Shown here piece by piece: positions 21,461-28,877 of a DNA stretch of 35,120 bases. Both the position numbers and the translations under genes were made by a program. Location: assembly GCA_036555615.1 (NCBI GenBank), contig DATBKZ010000065.1, forward strand, positions 1-35,120, read 5' to 3'. The first letter of the stretch is position 1; each line of letters opens with the position of its first letter. This stretch comes from SG8-41 sp036555615 (lineage in GTDB: Bacteria > Pseudomonadota > Gammaproteobacteria > Burkholderiales > SG8-41). The notes beneath the pieces were generated by a model. It searched no databases, was not told the origin of the DNA, and was given only the letters and a program-made list of their open reading frames with translations.

Positions 21461-22888
21461 TCATTCGGGCGGGGGACGGTCCTTCGGCGGGCGCTTGCGC
21501 CCGGGCAGCAGCTCGAACAGCCACTCGGCGAGGACGTTGGCGCGGATGACGCGGATGGCGAGCGCCGTCGCGGAGATCGGCCGCACCAGGCGCGTCTCGC
21601 GCAGCCCCCGGAGAAACACCGCGATCACCACCGCGCGCGCGAGGCTCGAGGCGCAGAGCGCGAGCCACAGGCCGCTCGAGAAGACGAGCGTGTAGCCGGC
21701 GAGCTGGAGCTCGCGCGGCGCGTGCGTCGCGAGAAAACCGCCGAGCAGCGCGCCGGCGAAGATCGCGGTATTCGAGAGCGCCTGGTGCACCGCGCTGTAG
21801 GCCGCGCGCTTCTCCGGCGGCGCGACGTCGTAGAGAAAATTCCCCGCCGCGAGGCTGAAGCCGGCCCACACGACGCCGCCGATGAACTGGAACACAAGGA
21901 TCGCCCAGAAATTCGGGAACAGCACCCACAGCACCGGCAGCGCCGGAAACACGATGCTCGTCACCTGCACCACCCGGAGATTCCCGAACACATCGGAGAG
22001 CCGGCCCCAGAGATTCAGCGCCGCGAACTGCATCAGGACGCCGAACGCGGTCGCCGCGGTGAACTCGAGATACGAGAAATCGAGATCGCGCAGCATGTAG
22101 AGCGTGAAGAACGGCGAGGCGATGGCGACCGCGAGGTTCATGAAGGCGACGAAGAGCGCGAAGCGGCCGAAGTCCGAGCCGCGCACCCGCTCGAGCAGCC
22201 CGCCGAGCGGCGGCAGGGTGAACGGCGCGAGGCGCGCAAGCGGCTCGTGCATGCGCATCAACTGCTCGAGCGAGTAGAGGCGCGCCGCGAGCGCGATCCC
22301 GAAGATCCCCGCGAAGCCCCAGTGCGCGAGCCCCCGCTGCTCGAAGAACTCCAGGGCAAGGCCCGCCGCGGTGAGGCTCGCGAAGGTCATGATGCTCATC
22401 AGCTGCGTGCGGCGCCCGAAGAACCGCCCGCGCCGGCGCTCGGGCACGAGATCGCTGATCAGGCTGCTCCACGGCGGGGCCGCGAACTGGCCGCCGATGT
22501 AGTAGAGCGTCACCGCCGCGATGAGCAGCGCGACCGAGGCCTCGAGCGGGACGAACGCCAGCGCGATGATCGGCAGCCATGCCAGCGACTGCAGCGCCAC
22601 CCCGGCAAAGATCAGGGCCTTGCGCCGGATGGACTGCCCCGCCACCCAGGCCGAGGCGAGCTGCGCGACCGAGCCGAGCAGGAGGGGCACCGCCGCGAGA
22701 GCCGTGATCTGGGCAGTGGTCGCCTTGAGAAAGACCGCGAACGCCTGCAGGTAGGACTCGCCCGCGCCGAACATGAGCGACCACGCGACGCCGTCGCGCA
22801 CGGAATAGCGCAGCGAGCGGTCGACCTGCGGGTCGCGCGAGTAGACCGGGGACGGACCGCGTTTCTGGGAAGGCTGGTCCGTCCCCAT
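21461..22888 (-). CDS. MFS transporter with start codon at the edge of an inverted repeat
   Basis: A 475-aa major facilitator superfamily protein with about 12 hydrophobic helices. Family features are the loop 2-3 type AGQSIRRKALIF, the motif PERRRGRFFGRRTQL after helix 4 and GRLSDVFGNLRVV after helix 8. It follows the amidohydrolase gene on the same strand with 3 nt between, so it may export or import that enzyme's substrate (inference). The listed start (MGTDQPSQKRGPSPV) lies at the edge of a perfect 11-bp inverted repeat and has only a weak AAGGCGG site, so the real start may be further in, for instance a GTG about 30 codons later just before GVAWSLMFGAGESYL. The C-terminal KRPPKDRPPPE also carries a GGGGACGGTCC copy. 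Confidence 0.82.
   Translation of the reverse strand: MGTDQPSQKRGPSPVYSRDPQVDRSLRYSVRDGVAWSLMFGAGESYLQAFAVFLKATTAQITALAAVPLLLGSVAQLASAWVAGQSIRRKALIFAGVALQSLAWLPIIALAFVPLEASVALLIAAVTLYYIGGQFAAPPWSSLISDLVPERRRGRFFGRRTQLMSIMTFASLTAAGLALEFFEQRGLAHWGFAGIFGIALAARLYSLEQLMRMHEPLARLAPFTLPPLGGLLERVRGSDFGRFALFVAFMNLAVAIASPFFTLYMLRDLDFSYLEFTAATAFGVLMQFAALNLWGRLSDVFGNLRVVQVTSIVFPALPVLWVLFPNFWAILVFQFIGGVVWAGFSLAAGNFLYDVAPPEKRAAYSAVHQALSNTAIFAGALLGGFLATHAPRELQLAGYTLVFSSGLWLALCASSLARAVVIAVFLRGLRETRLVRPISATALAIRVIRANVLAEWLFELLPGRKRPPKDRPPPE
22848..22886. repeat. Perfect 11-bp inverted repeat at the MFS start codon
   Basis: GGGGACGGACC (22848-22858) and GGTCCGTCCCC (22876-22886) are perfect complements with a 17-nt loop, and on the plus strand ATTTTT follows. 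In the MFS mRNA the stem would begin at the G of the start codon and hide it. It resembles the elements at 1576, 21472 and 25844 and looks like a dispersed REP-type element that became part of the gene. Confidence 0.65.
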
Positions 22889-22891
22889 TTT

Positions 22892-23833
22892 TCAGGCGGC
22901 CTTCGCCGTGCTGCGCGCGCCCGCCTCCAGCTTGAAGAGCCGCGCGGCGTTCTTCCAGAGAATCTGCTCGCGCTCCGATTCGCTCAATCTTGCGTCGTCG
23001 AGGACCTTCATCCGGATCTGGTGCAGTGTCGCCGGCACGCTCAGCCAGCGCCAGGTGGCCGACCAGTCGGTCCCGAACATGACGCGGTCGGGCCCGATCT
23101 TGTCGACGGCGAGGCGCAGATGCTGCGGGCTCGTTCCGACCACGTCGAAGTAGATGTTGACGTTGCGCATGGCGACCGTCATGGCGCTCTCGAAATAGCG
23201 CGTGATGCTCCGCCCCATCTTGGTGAGAATGATCGGCACGCGCGGATGGCGCCCGGCGACCTCGTCGGCCCAGAGCGGATCGCCGTAGAAGAGGCCGCCC
23301 GGGAACTGCGACCACGCCGTCGGGAACTGGATCGGCACCCCGTGCTTCTCCACGACGCGCATGATGCCGGACAAGTCCTTCGCGATCTTCTCGGGATTCA
23401 CGTGATCGGTGAGCGCCCGCACGAAGGTCTCGCCCACGCCCTTCATGCCCATCGCCCCCAGGCAGCGCTCGAGCTCGGCCGGCGCCGCCTCGCGCGTCGG
23501 GCCGGGGTCCTCGTGATAGCCCGCGGCCTCCTGGTCGTGGCCCACCCGCGCGAGCGCGGCCATGCGCTTCGGGTGCTGCTTTGCGGCGGCCGCGACGAGA
23601 TCGTTCGAGACGAACCCCGCCCGCGCCTGCACCAGCGCGAAATCGACGCCGTTCCGGTCCATGTCCGCGACGAGGTCGTCGCTGTTGTCGACCGGCTGCT
23701 CCGTGTTGTTGCACTGGTAGAGCTCGGGGTAGCGCGTGCGGAACGCGATCGCGTCCTCCATCGTCCGGATGTGCCGGCTCAGGTCGCGGAACGAGGGAAA
23801 GCTGTAGAGATGGACGTGCGTGTCGATGATCAT
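22892..23833 (-). CDS. Amidohydrolase-family metal-dependent hydrolase (ACMSD-like)
   Basis: A 313-aa TIM-barrel enzyme of the amidohydrolase-2 group, which includes 2-amino-3-carboxymuconate semialdehyde decarboxylase and other aromatic-ring decarboxylases and hydrolases. The N-terminal metal motif MIIDTHVHLYSFP (H-x-H) starts right after the ATG at 23833; GAGG 7 nt upstream supports this start over an open extension. Later motifs are GVDFALVQARAGF, MGMKGVGETF, GVPIQFPTAW (where H is more common), PIILTKMGRS and DRVMFGTDWSATW, whose Asp is the usual catalytic metal ligand. Replacement of the mid-barrel His by Gln or other residues would lower metal affinity, so the reaction is uncertain. It is cotranscribed with the MFS gene and an upstream membrane protein gene. 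Confidence 0.85.
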   Translation of the reverse strand: MIIDTHVHLYSFPSFRDLSRHIRTMEDAIAFRTRYPELYQCNNTEQPVDNSDDLVADMDRNGVDFALVQARAGFVSNDLVAAAAKQHPKRMAALARVGHDQEAAGYHEDPGPTREAAPAELERCLGAMGMKGVGETFVRALTDHVNPEKIAKDLSGIMRVVEKHGVPIQFPTAWSQFPGGLFYGDPLWADEVAGRHPRVPIILTKMGRSITRYFESAMTVAMRNVNIYFDVVGTSPQHLRLAVDKIGPDRVMFGTDWSATWRWLSVPATLHQIRMKVLDDARLSESEREQILWKNAARLFKLEAGARSTAKAA

Positions 23834-23846
23834 GTAAGCGCCTCTT

Positions 23847-24641
23847 TCAGTCAGTATCGGATTCTGTCCGCCGTCTTCCGGCAAGCCACCTGAACAACGC
23901 GAGCGCGCCCATCGCAATGGCGCTCGCGCCGCCCCACATCAGGATCTCGAACGGCCACAGGTTGTGGGAGGTGGAATCGCGCGCGGTGTCGACCACGATC
24001 CGTCCGATGACGAAGGCCATCACGAGCGCCGGGACGGCGCCCGCGATGCGCCAGCCGCCGCGCCATTTCCATACGCCCCATAACGGCGCCCCGGCGCCCA
24101 CCACCAGCAGCCCGAGCACGATGAGCATGAAAAACGACATGAACACCATGCTGCCGGCCGACACCGGCTCGCTCATCCGCTGCTCGTAAGCCTGCTGGTA
24201 GCGCACCCGCTCCGCGGCCATCAGCTCCTCCACCCACGCCGGGCGGTTCCGCTGTGCAGCCGGGACCCCCGTGCCGGTGAGCCTGACTGGATAGCTTGCA
24301 GCTTCCCACTCGCGGTAGGGCTTGCCGCCGCCCAGCTTGATGCGCACCTCGTCCACGGCATCGGCGCCATCGAGCGAAAACCAGCCGAGCGCGTGGCCGG
24401 TGCCGGTATGCGGCAGCGACGCGTTGCTCTTTGTCCGCTGCACGGGCTTGCCCCGGAAATAGGGACGCGCCCAGATGCTGACCGGCTGATCGGTCGCGAA
24501 CTCGATGCGCACGTAGAACGACTCGTCGCGCCCGAGCGTCGCCTCCGCGCCCGGGTCGGTCGCGACAACGCGCACCGCAGTCTCCGCACGCGCGCCGGGC
24601 GCGAGCAGGAGCAGCATGAGAATGAAGAGCAGGCGCTTCAC
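23847..24641 (-). CDS. Exported membrane protein of unknown family
   Basis: A 264-aa protein that I do not recognise. It has a signal peptide (MKRLLFILMLLLLAPGARA), a periplasmic beta-rich domain of about 120 residues (VRVVATDPGAEATLGRDESF, YVRIEFATDQPVSIWARPYF, GHALGWFSLDGADAVDEVRI), a helical stretch (WVEELMAAERVRYQQAYEQR) and then three membrane helices (VFMSFFMLIVLGLLVVGAG; IAGAVPALVMAFVIG; LMWGGASAIAMGALALFRWL). The first gene of an operon with the amidohydrolase (13 nt gap) and the MFS transporter. Nothing indicates a catalytic site. Confidence 0.75.
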   Translation of the reverse strand: MKRLLFILMLLLLAPGARAETAVRVVATDPGAEATLGRDESFYVRIEFATDQPVSIWARPYFRGKPVQRTKSNASLPHTGTGHALGWFSLDGADAVDEVRIKLGGGKPYREWEAASYPVRLTGTGVPAAQRNRPAWVEELMAAERVRYQQAYEQRMSEPVSAGSMVFMSFFMLIVLGLLVVGAGAPLWGVWKWRGGWRIAGAVPALVMAFVIGRIVVDTARDSTSHNLWPFEILMWGGASAIAMGALALFRWLAGRRRTESDTD

Positions 24642-24737
24642 GGATCTCGGCTCCCGGGTTTGCCGTACAGTCTACCTTGCGCTGGCCCTGCCCCCGTTCC
24701 AGGCGGGCGGAACAGGCGGCCTGCCCCATTGACTGCC

Positions 24738-24751
24738 TTGATGTAGCGCAA
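24738..24751 (+). promoter_or_regulatory. Weak FNR-like box upstream of a secreted unknown gene
   Basis: TTGATGTAGCGCAA matches the FNR consensus at 8 of 10 defined bases. An extended -10, TGCTATGTT (24789-24797), lies downstream so that the box would be centred near -60, close to a class I position. The match is weak and could be chance. Confidence 0.25.
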
Positions 24752-24826
24752 ACCGCGCCCCGAAAGTCCGGCGGCCCGGCGCGCCCGGTGCTATGTTCCC
24801 CGGGAGCGCCTCCAGAAGGAAGAACC

Positions 24827-25408
24827 ATGGACAGCGGCAGATGGTTGCGGGCGGCTCTCGGAGCCTTGCTCCTGGCGGTTGCGCCGCCCGGAGGTGCCGA
24901 CCACATCGGGGTGATGGTCCGGCAGCACGGGGAGTGGATATCGGGCGTGCTGATCGGGGAACGCCCGACGCGTTACCGGATCCTCACGGAGCAGGTCGAA
25001 TCAGGCTCCTACACCGAGCTCGCGGTCGACCTGGTCGAGGGCGATTGCGAGCGGCGCTTCGCCACGATCGACATCCACCTGAGGAATCCCATCGAGCAGG
25101 ACCTGAAGACGGAAGATCTGGAGGGCGCGCTGCGCGTCGACCGCTACCCCGTGCACCGGGTTTTCTACCAGATTGGCGCGCTCGCCGGAGACATGATGCT
25201 GCACCTCTTCCTGGTGGATATTGAGGGGCAACTCGTGTTCTGGATGGAAATGGCCGCGGGAGAAGCGGTGCGCTTCCGGTTTCCGACCGAGCGGAAGGAC
25301 TACCATCTGCGCTTTCCGCTTGAGGGATTCACGGAAGCGCTCGAGCGTGCCACCCGGCTGTGCAACCAGCCCGCCGCGGAAAAAGATCGCCCGTACTTCG
25401 GGAAATGA
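24827..25408 (+). CDS. Secreted protein of unknown family
   Basis: A 193-aa product with a signal peptide (MDSGRWLRAALGALLLAVAP, cleaved near GGA-DH) and a mostly beta mature part: IGVMVRQHGEWISGVLIGER, YRILTEQVESGSYTELAVDL, RVDRYPVHRVFYQIGALAGD, MMLHLFLVDIEGQLVFWMEM. Two cysteines only (EGDCERRF, RLCNQPA). I do not recognise a family. AAGGAAGA 5 nt before the ATG supports the start. Followed 21 nt later by the VOC gene on the same strand, possibly in one transcript. Confidence 0.7.
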   Translation: MDSGRWLRAALGALLLAVAPPGGADHIGVMVRQHGEWISGVLIGERPTRYRILTEQVESGSYTELAVDLVEGDCERRFATIDIHLRNPIEQDLKTEDLEGALRVDRYPVHRVFYQIGALAGDMMLHLFLVDIEGQLVFWMEMAAGEAVRFRFPTERKDYHLRFPLEGFTEALERATRLCNQPAAEKDRPYFGK

Positions 25409-25429
25409 GGCCGGCCACGAGGCACACGC

Positions 25430-25837
25430 ATGGCAACCCACAGCCGCATCCACAACGTCGATCACCTGGTCATCTCCGTCAGCGACTTCGAGCGCTCGCG
25501 GCGCTTCTACGGAGCGCTCTTCAGGTTCCTCGGCATGAAGGTGCTCGATGAATACGAAGGCGCGATCGGCTGGAAGAACGGCAGCTCGCGCTTCTGGATC
25601 TACCAGGCCGACGCGAAGGGACGCGGGCACAAGCACCGCATCGGCGACGTCGGATTTCACCACTATGCGTTTTCGCTCCGCAGCCGCAAGGACGTGGACG
25701 ACCTGCAGGATTTCCTGAAGAAGACCGGCGCGAAAATCGTGGATCCCGCGGGCGAGTACTACGACAACTACTACGCCGTCTATTTCCTCGACCCCGACGG
25801 CTTGAAGCTCGAAGCGATGCGCTGGGGCCGGAAGTAG
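25430..25837 (+). CDS. VOC (glyoxalase/dioxygenase fold) family protein
   Basis: A 135-aa protein with two beta-alpha-beta-beta-beta units. The first metal-ligand position is His in VDHLVISVSDFERSRRFYGA (about residue 12); GDVGFHHYAFSLRSRKDVDD gives the His of the second unit, and the C-terminal DPDGLKLEAMRW holds the usual Glu. This fits metal-dependent VOC enzymes such as lyases and glyoxalases. The short single-domain form and lack of a pathway context leave the substrate open. Start ATG at 25430 has GAGG upstream (AATGAGGCCGGCC), though spaced more than usual. Confidence 0.9.
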   Translation: MATHSRIHNVDHLVISVSDFERSRRFYGALFRFLGMKVLDEYEGAIGWKNGSSRFWIYQADAKGRGHKHRIGDVGFHHYAFSLRSRKDVDDLQDFLKKTGAKIVDPAGEYYDNYYAVYFLDPDGLKLEAMRWGRK

Positions 25838-25843
25838 GAAGCC

Positions 25844-25863
25844 CGGGGACCGTCCAGGTTTTT
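25844..25863. repeat. GGGGAC-type element between convergent genes
   Basis: CCGGGGACCGTCCAGGTTTT is related by eye to the elements at 1576-1600 and 22848-22886. It sits in the 25-bp gap between the VOC and amidase stop codons. Its T-run may act as a terminator for the VOC gene. Confidence 0.35.
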
Positions 25864-27146
25864 CACCTGAGCGCTTTCATCACCGCCTCGGCGATGTCGA
25901 AGAGCCGCCGGTCCTTGAAGCGCCCGGCGACGAGCTGAAGTCCCACGGGCAGGCCGGATGGACCCTTGAACAGCGGCAGCGTCACGGCCGGAGTGCCGAG
26001 CGCGGTCCAGAAGGAATTGAAAATGGCGTTGCCCGTCGTCTCGAGACCCCTCGGCGGCTCCCCGGGCGCGCTCGGGGTAATCAGGACATCGTAGCCGTCG
26101 AGCGCATGGTCGGATTCGAGGCGCATTCGCTCGAGCCGGCGCGTCGCCTGCCGATAGTCCTCGTAGGAAGCTTCCAGCCCGTCCTTCATGCGGCCCTCGC
26201 GCAGAACGGCGCTCAGCTCTCCGGCCCGGTTGAGCCGCTCCCAGGACACCGTGCGCGAAAACTCGAAGCCGCTCACGGTCCGGAAGAGCTTCTCGAAATC
26301 GGCGCCGACTCCGGGCAGATCCGCATCTCTCATCCGCGCGCCCAGGGCCGAGAGCTTCCTCGCCGCGTCCTCCACGTGGGACCGCGCATACGCCTCCGCG
26401 CGCTCCCAGTATGGCGACCGGAAGAATCCGATGGCGAGATCGCGGATCGCGGGCGGCTGCAGCCGCCTGAGCGGCTCCTCGAGCAGCACGGAGCGCACGA
26501 GCGCGAGATCCTCCACCGAGCGCGCCATCACGCCGAGCGTGTCCAGGCTCGGCGAGTTGGGCATGACGCCGTTGCTGTTGAAATCTCCATAGGTGGGCTT
26601 GTAGCCTACCGTCCCGCAGAAGGCGGCGGGACGGATGACCGAGCCGGTCGTCTGCGTGCCGTAGGCAAGCGGGACCATCCTGTCGCCCACCGCAGCGGCC
26701 GAGCCTGAGGACGATCCGCCCGGCGTATGCGCGGGGTTGAACGGATTGCGGGTCTTGCCCGGATAGCGATGCCCGAATTCGGTGGTGACCGTCTTTCCGA
26801 GAAGCACCGCGCCCGCCGCGCGCGTGATCGCGACGCATCCCGCATCCCGGCCCGGCCGGTGGCCGCGATGAATGGGCGTGCCGTAGGCAGTCGGCATGTC
26901 GGCGGTATCGATGATGTCCTTCACGCCGAAGGGCACGCCCGCGGCGATACCCCTGCCTCCCGAGCGGTCGAGTGCCCGCGCGCGGGCGAGCGCGCCCTCG
27001 CGGTCGAGATGCTCCCATGCGAGCACCGTGGGCTCGCGCGCCGCGATGCGCTCGAGGCAGCTCGCCACCCACGCTTCGGCGGTCAGCCTTCCGGCTTCCC
27101 GCGCCCGCAATCCTTCGCTCGCAGTCAGTTCATGCGCTTCGATCAT
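25863..27146 (-). CDS. Amidase signature family enzyme
   Basis: A 427-aa enzyme with the Ser-cis-Ser-Lys triad of the amidase signature family: Lys in GVPFGVKDIIDT (K76), the cis-Ser in TPGGSSSGSAAAV (about S146), and the nucleophile Ser in GTQTTGSVIRPAAF (S169). The C-terminal part includes PSAPGEPPRGLE and FNSFWTALGTPAVTLPLF, matching the substrate-binding end of GatA-like and broad-range amidases. It hydrolyses carboxamides to acids; the substrate is not predictable. Start: ATG at 27146 (MIEAHELTASEGL) with GGGACGAG upstream; ATG at 27161 would add five residues. There is no GatB/GatC nearby, so it is not a tRNA amidotransferase subunit. Confidence 0.92.
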   Translation of the reverse strand: MIEAHELTASEGLRAREAGRLTAEAWVASCLERIAAREPTVLAWEHLDREGALARARALDRSGGRGIAAGVPFGVKDIIDTADMPTAYGTPIHRGHRPGRDAGCVAITRAAGAVLLGKTVTTEFGHRYPGKTRNPFNPAHTPGGSSSGSAAAVGDRMVPLAYGTQTTGSVIRPAAFCGTVGYKPTYGDFNSNGVMPNSPSLDTLGVMARSVEDLALVRSVLLEEPLRRLQPPAIRDLAIGFFRSPYWERAEAYARSHVEDAARKLSALGARMRDADLPGVGADFEKLFRTVSGFEFSRTVSWERLNRAGELSAVLREGRMKDGLEASYEDYRQATRRLERMRLESDHALDGYDVLITPSAPGEPPRGLETTGNAIFNSFWTALGTPAVTLPLFKGPSGLPVGLQLVAGRFKDRRLFDIAEAVMKALR

Positions 27147-27280
27147 CGTCTCGTCCCGCATGTTAACAGTGTCAGCTCGCGAGGCGCGACTGCGTCCTCG
27201 GTGCACCATGCGGCGGTCGCGCGCATTGACCGGGTCAAGCGTCGAGGCTAATCTTGCCGCTCGCCGGCATCCACCAAGTG

Positions 27281-27940
27281 ATGCGACATCCCGCACGACC
27301 GTTCCTGATCCTGTGCGCGCTGGCCTGCGCGGGGCCGGCGCTCGCCCAGGAGCCCGCTGCGCCGAGAAGCCCTTACGGCATCGCTGCGGGTGTCTTCGCC
27401 ACGAGCATGCTGCGCGGGAACGCCGGCACGACGACCGGGTTGTCCGAAGTCAATTACGAAGACGCGTTCGGCACCGGCGCTGGCCTGCGTCTCGAAGGCT
27501 TCCGCGAATTCACGTCCGAAGCGCGCGGCCAGATCGGGCTCGTGTACGTGAGATGGCCCGGAAAATCCTTCACGGGAGGGGCATTCCCCGCGGGCGCGCA
27601 GTACGACGATTTCAGCGTGGCCGGGCCCTACATCGGCGGCCGCGCCACCTACGGCAGCTTCGGCGGATTCGAGCCCTACCTCCTCGCCAATGTAGGCGCC
27701 GTCTACCTCTCCTCGCTCACCGTCCAGTCCGGCGGCGCGACAATCCCCTATTGGGCCAGCAGCTGGAAGGAGTACTTCGAAGCGGGGATCGGCGTTGCGC
27801 GCAAGACGGGGAGCGGCACGCTCACTTTCGACATCCGGCTCACGAACTTTGGCGCGCCGAAGGCGGTAGACCCTGCGATCGCGGAGGCCACCAGCGTCCT
27901 GTCGGTGTACTTGGGCGTGGGCTACGAGTGGAAACGCTAG
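27281..27940 (+). CDS. Outer-membrane beta-barrel protein, unknown role
   Basis: A 219-aa protein with a signal peptide (MRHPARPFLILCALACAGPA, cleaved at LAQ-EP) and about eight amphipathic strands: YGIAAGVFATSMLRGN, FGTGAGLRLEGFREFT, GQIGLVYVRW, VAGPYIGGRATYG, FEPYLLANVGAVYL, FEAGIGVARKTG, LTFDIRLTNFG, SVYLGVGYEWKR. This is an opacity/OmpA-like small barrel. ATG at 27281 is the most likely start, although no clear ribosome-binding site precedes it. It is not similar in obvious motifs to the barrel at 4205. Next gene begins 22 nt downstream. Confidence 0.75.
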   Translation: MRHPARPFLILCALACAGPALAQEPAAPRSPYGIAAGVFATSMLRGNAGTTTGLSEVNYEDAFGTGAGLRLEGFREFTSEARGQIGLVYVRWPGKSFTGGAFPAGAQYDDFSVAGPYIGGRATYGSFGGFEPYLLANVGAVYLSSLTVQSGGATIPYWASSWKEYFEAGIGVARKTGSGTLTFDIRLTNFGAPKAVDPAIAEATSVLSVYLGVGYEWKR

Positions 27941-27962
27941 AGGCACCCGGGAGGACTCCTCC

Positions 27963-28853
27963 TTGGAAAAGATCCGCATCCAGTTCACGTTGTTCTCCGC
28001 GTTCTACTCGCCGCTCATTTCGGCGATGTCGGGCGGATTCCTCAGGGCCGAGGGCCTCGACCCGGACTGGTCGGTCTCGCCGCCGGGCGTCTCGGCGCTC
28101 GCCGCGCTGAAGGACGGCTCCGCGCACGTCGTGCAATCGGCGCTCTCCCAGGGCTTCGCCTCGCTCGACAAGGGAGAGACGCCGGAAGCGGTCCACTTCG
28201 CCCAGATCAACGAGATGGATGGATTCTTCGTGACCGGGCGGCGCGCGGACCCGGCGTTCACCTGGAAGAAGCTCGAAGGCGCCGAGGTGGTCATGTTCAA
28301 GGGCGGGCAGCCGCAAGCCATGTTCAAGTACGCCTGCCACAAGGCGGGCATCGATTTCAGCCGGATCAAGCCGATTCTCCCGGGCGGCGCTGCCGAGATC
28401 GACAAAGCCTTCCGCGCGGGCCAGGGACAGTACGTGCATCAGCAGGGCCCGTATCCGCAGCAGCTACAGGCCGACGGCGTCGGCCATGTCGTGGCGCAGG
28501 TCGGCCCGCAGATCGGGCCCTGCGGCTTCTCGAGCCTCGCGGCGACCCGCGAGTGGCTAAAGACTTCGATGGCGAAGGCATTCATCCGCGCCTACCGCAA
28601 GACCCGCATCTACATGAACGAAACGCCGGCCGCCGTGATCGCCAGGGCCGAGAAGCCGTACTTCCCCGACACCGACGAGAGCGTCCTCGCCGACTGCATC
28701 GCGACTTACCAGAAGCTCGGCTGCTGGACGCCGCACGTGGAGATCACACGCGCGGCCTACGAGAAGACGCTGGATGTCTTCGAGTTCAACGGGCAGCTGA
28801 AGCAGCGCTACCGCTACGAGCAGGTGTGCGCCGCGCCGCCGGCGATCGATTGA
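27963..28853 (+). CDS. NMT1/THI5-like substrate-binding protein without signal peptide
   Basis: A 296-aa protein of the SsuA/THI5-type periplasmic-binding fold: IRIQFTLFSAFYSPLISAMS at the start, then GGFLRAEGLDPDWS, GVSALAALKDGSAHVVQSAL (ligand-sensing loop), GAEVVMFKGGQPQAMFKYAC and the C-terminal WLKTSMAKAFIRAYRKTRIY. Such proteins bind pyrimidine precursors, sulfonates or nitrate-like ligands and normally work with an ABC transporter. Here the start is a TTG at 27963 with GGGAGG 8 nt before it, no signal peptide is visible, and no permease or ATPase genes are adjacent. It may be cytoplasmic, acting as a binding protein or enzyme like THI5, or the true start may be misplaced. Confidence 0.75.
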   Translation: MEKIRIQFTLFSAFYSPLISAMSGGFLRAEGLDPDWSVSPPGVSALAALKDGSAHVVQSALSQGFASLDKGETPEAVHFAQINEMDGFFVTGRRADPAFTWKKLEGAEVVMFKGGQPQAMFKYACHKAGIDFSRIKPILPGGAAEIDKAFRAGQGQYVHQQGPYPQQLQADGVGHVVAQVGPQIGPCGFSSLAATREWLKTSMAKAFIRAYRKTRIYMNETPAAVIARAEKPYFPDTDESVLADCIATYQKLGCWTPHVEITRAAYEKTLDVFEFNGQLKQRYRYEQVCAAPPAID

Positions 28854-28877
28854 GCGTCGCGCCCGGTCCGTCGCTGC

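Noticed and set aside
21722..23893. A 723-codon open frame on the plus strand opposite the MFS and amidohydrolase genes
   Set aside because: Its translation is Arg/Glu/His-rich without domains, and the opposite strand carries two clear family proteins. It is a high-GC shadow frame.
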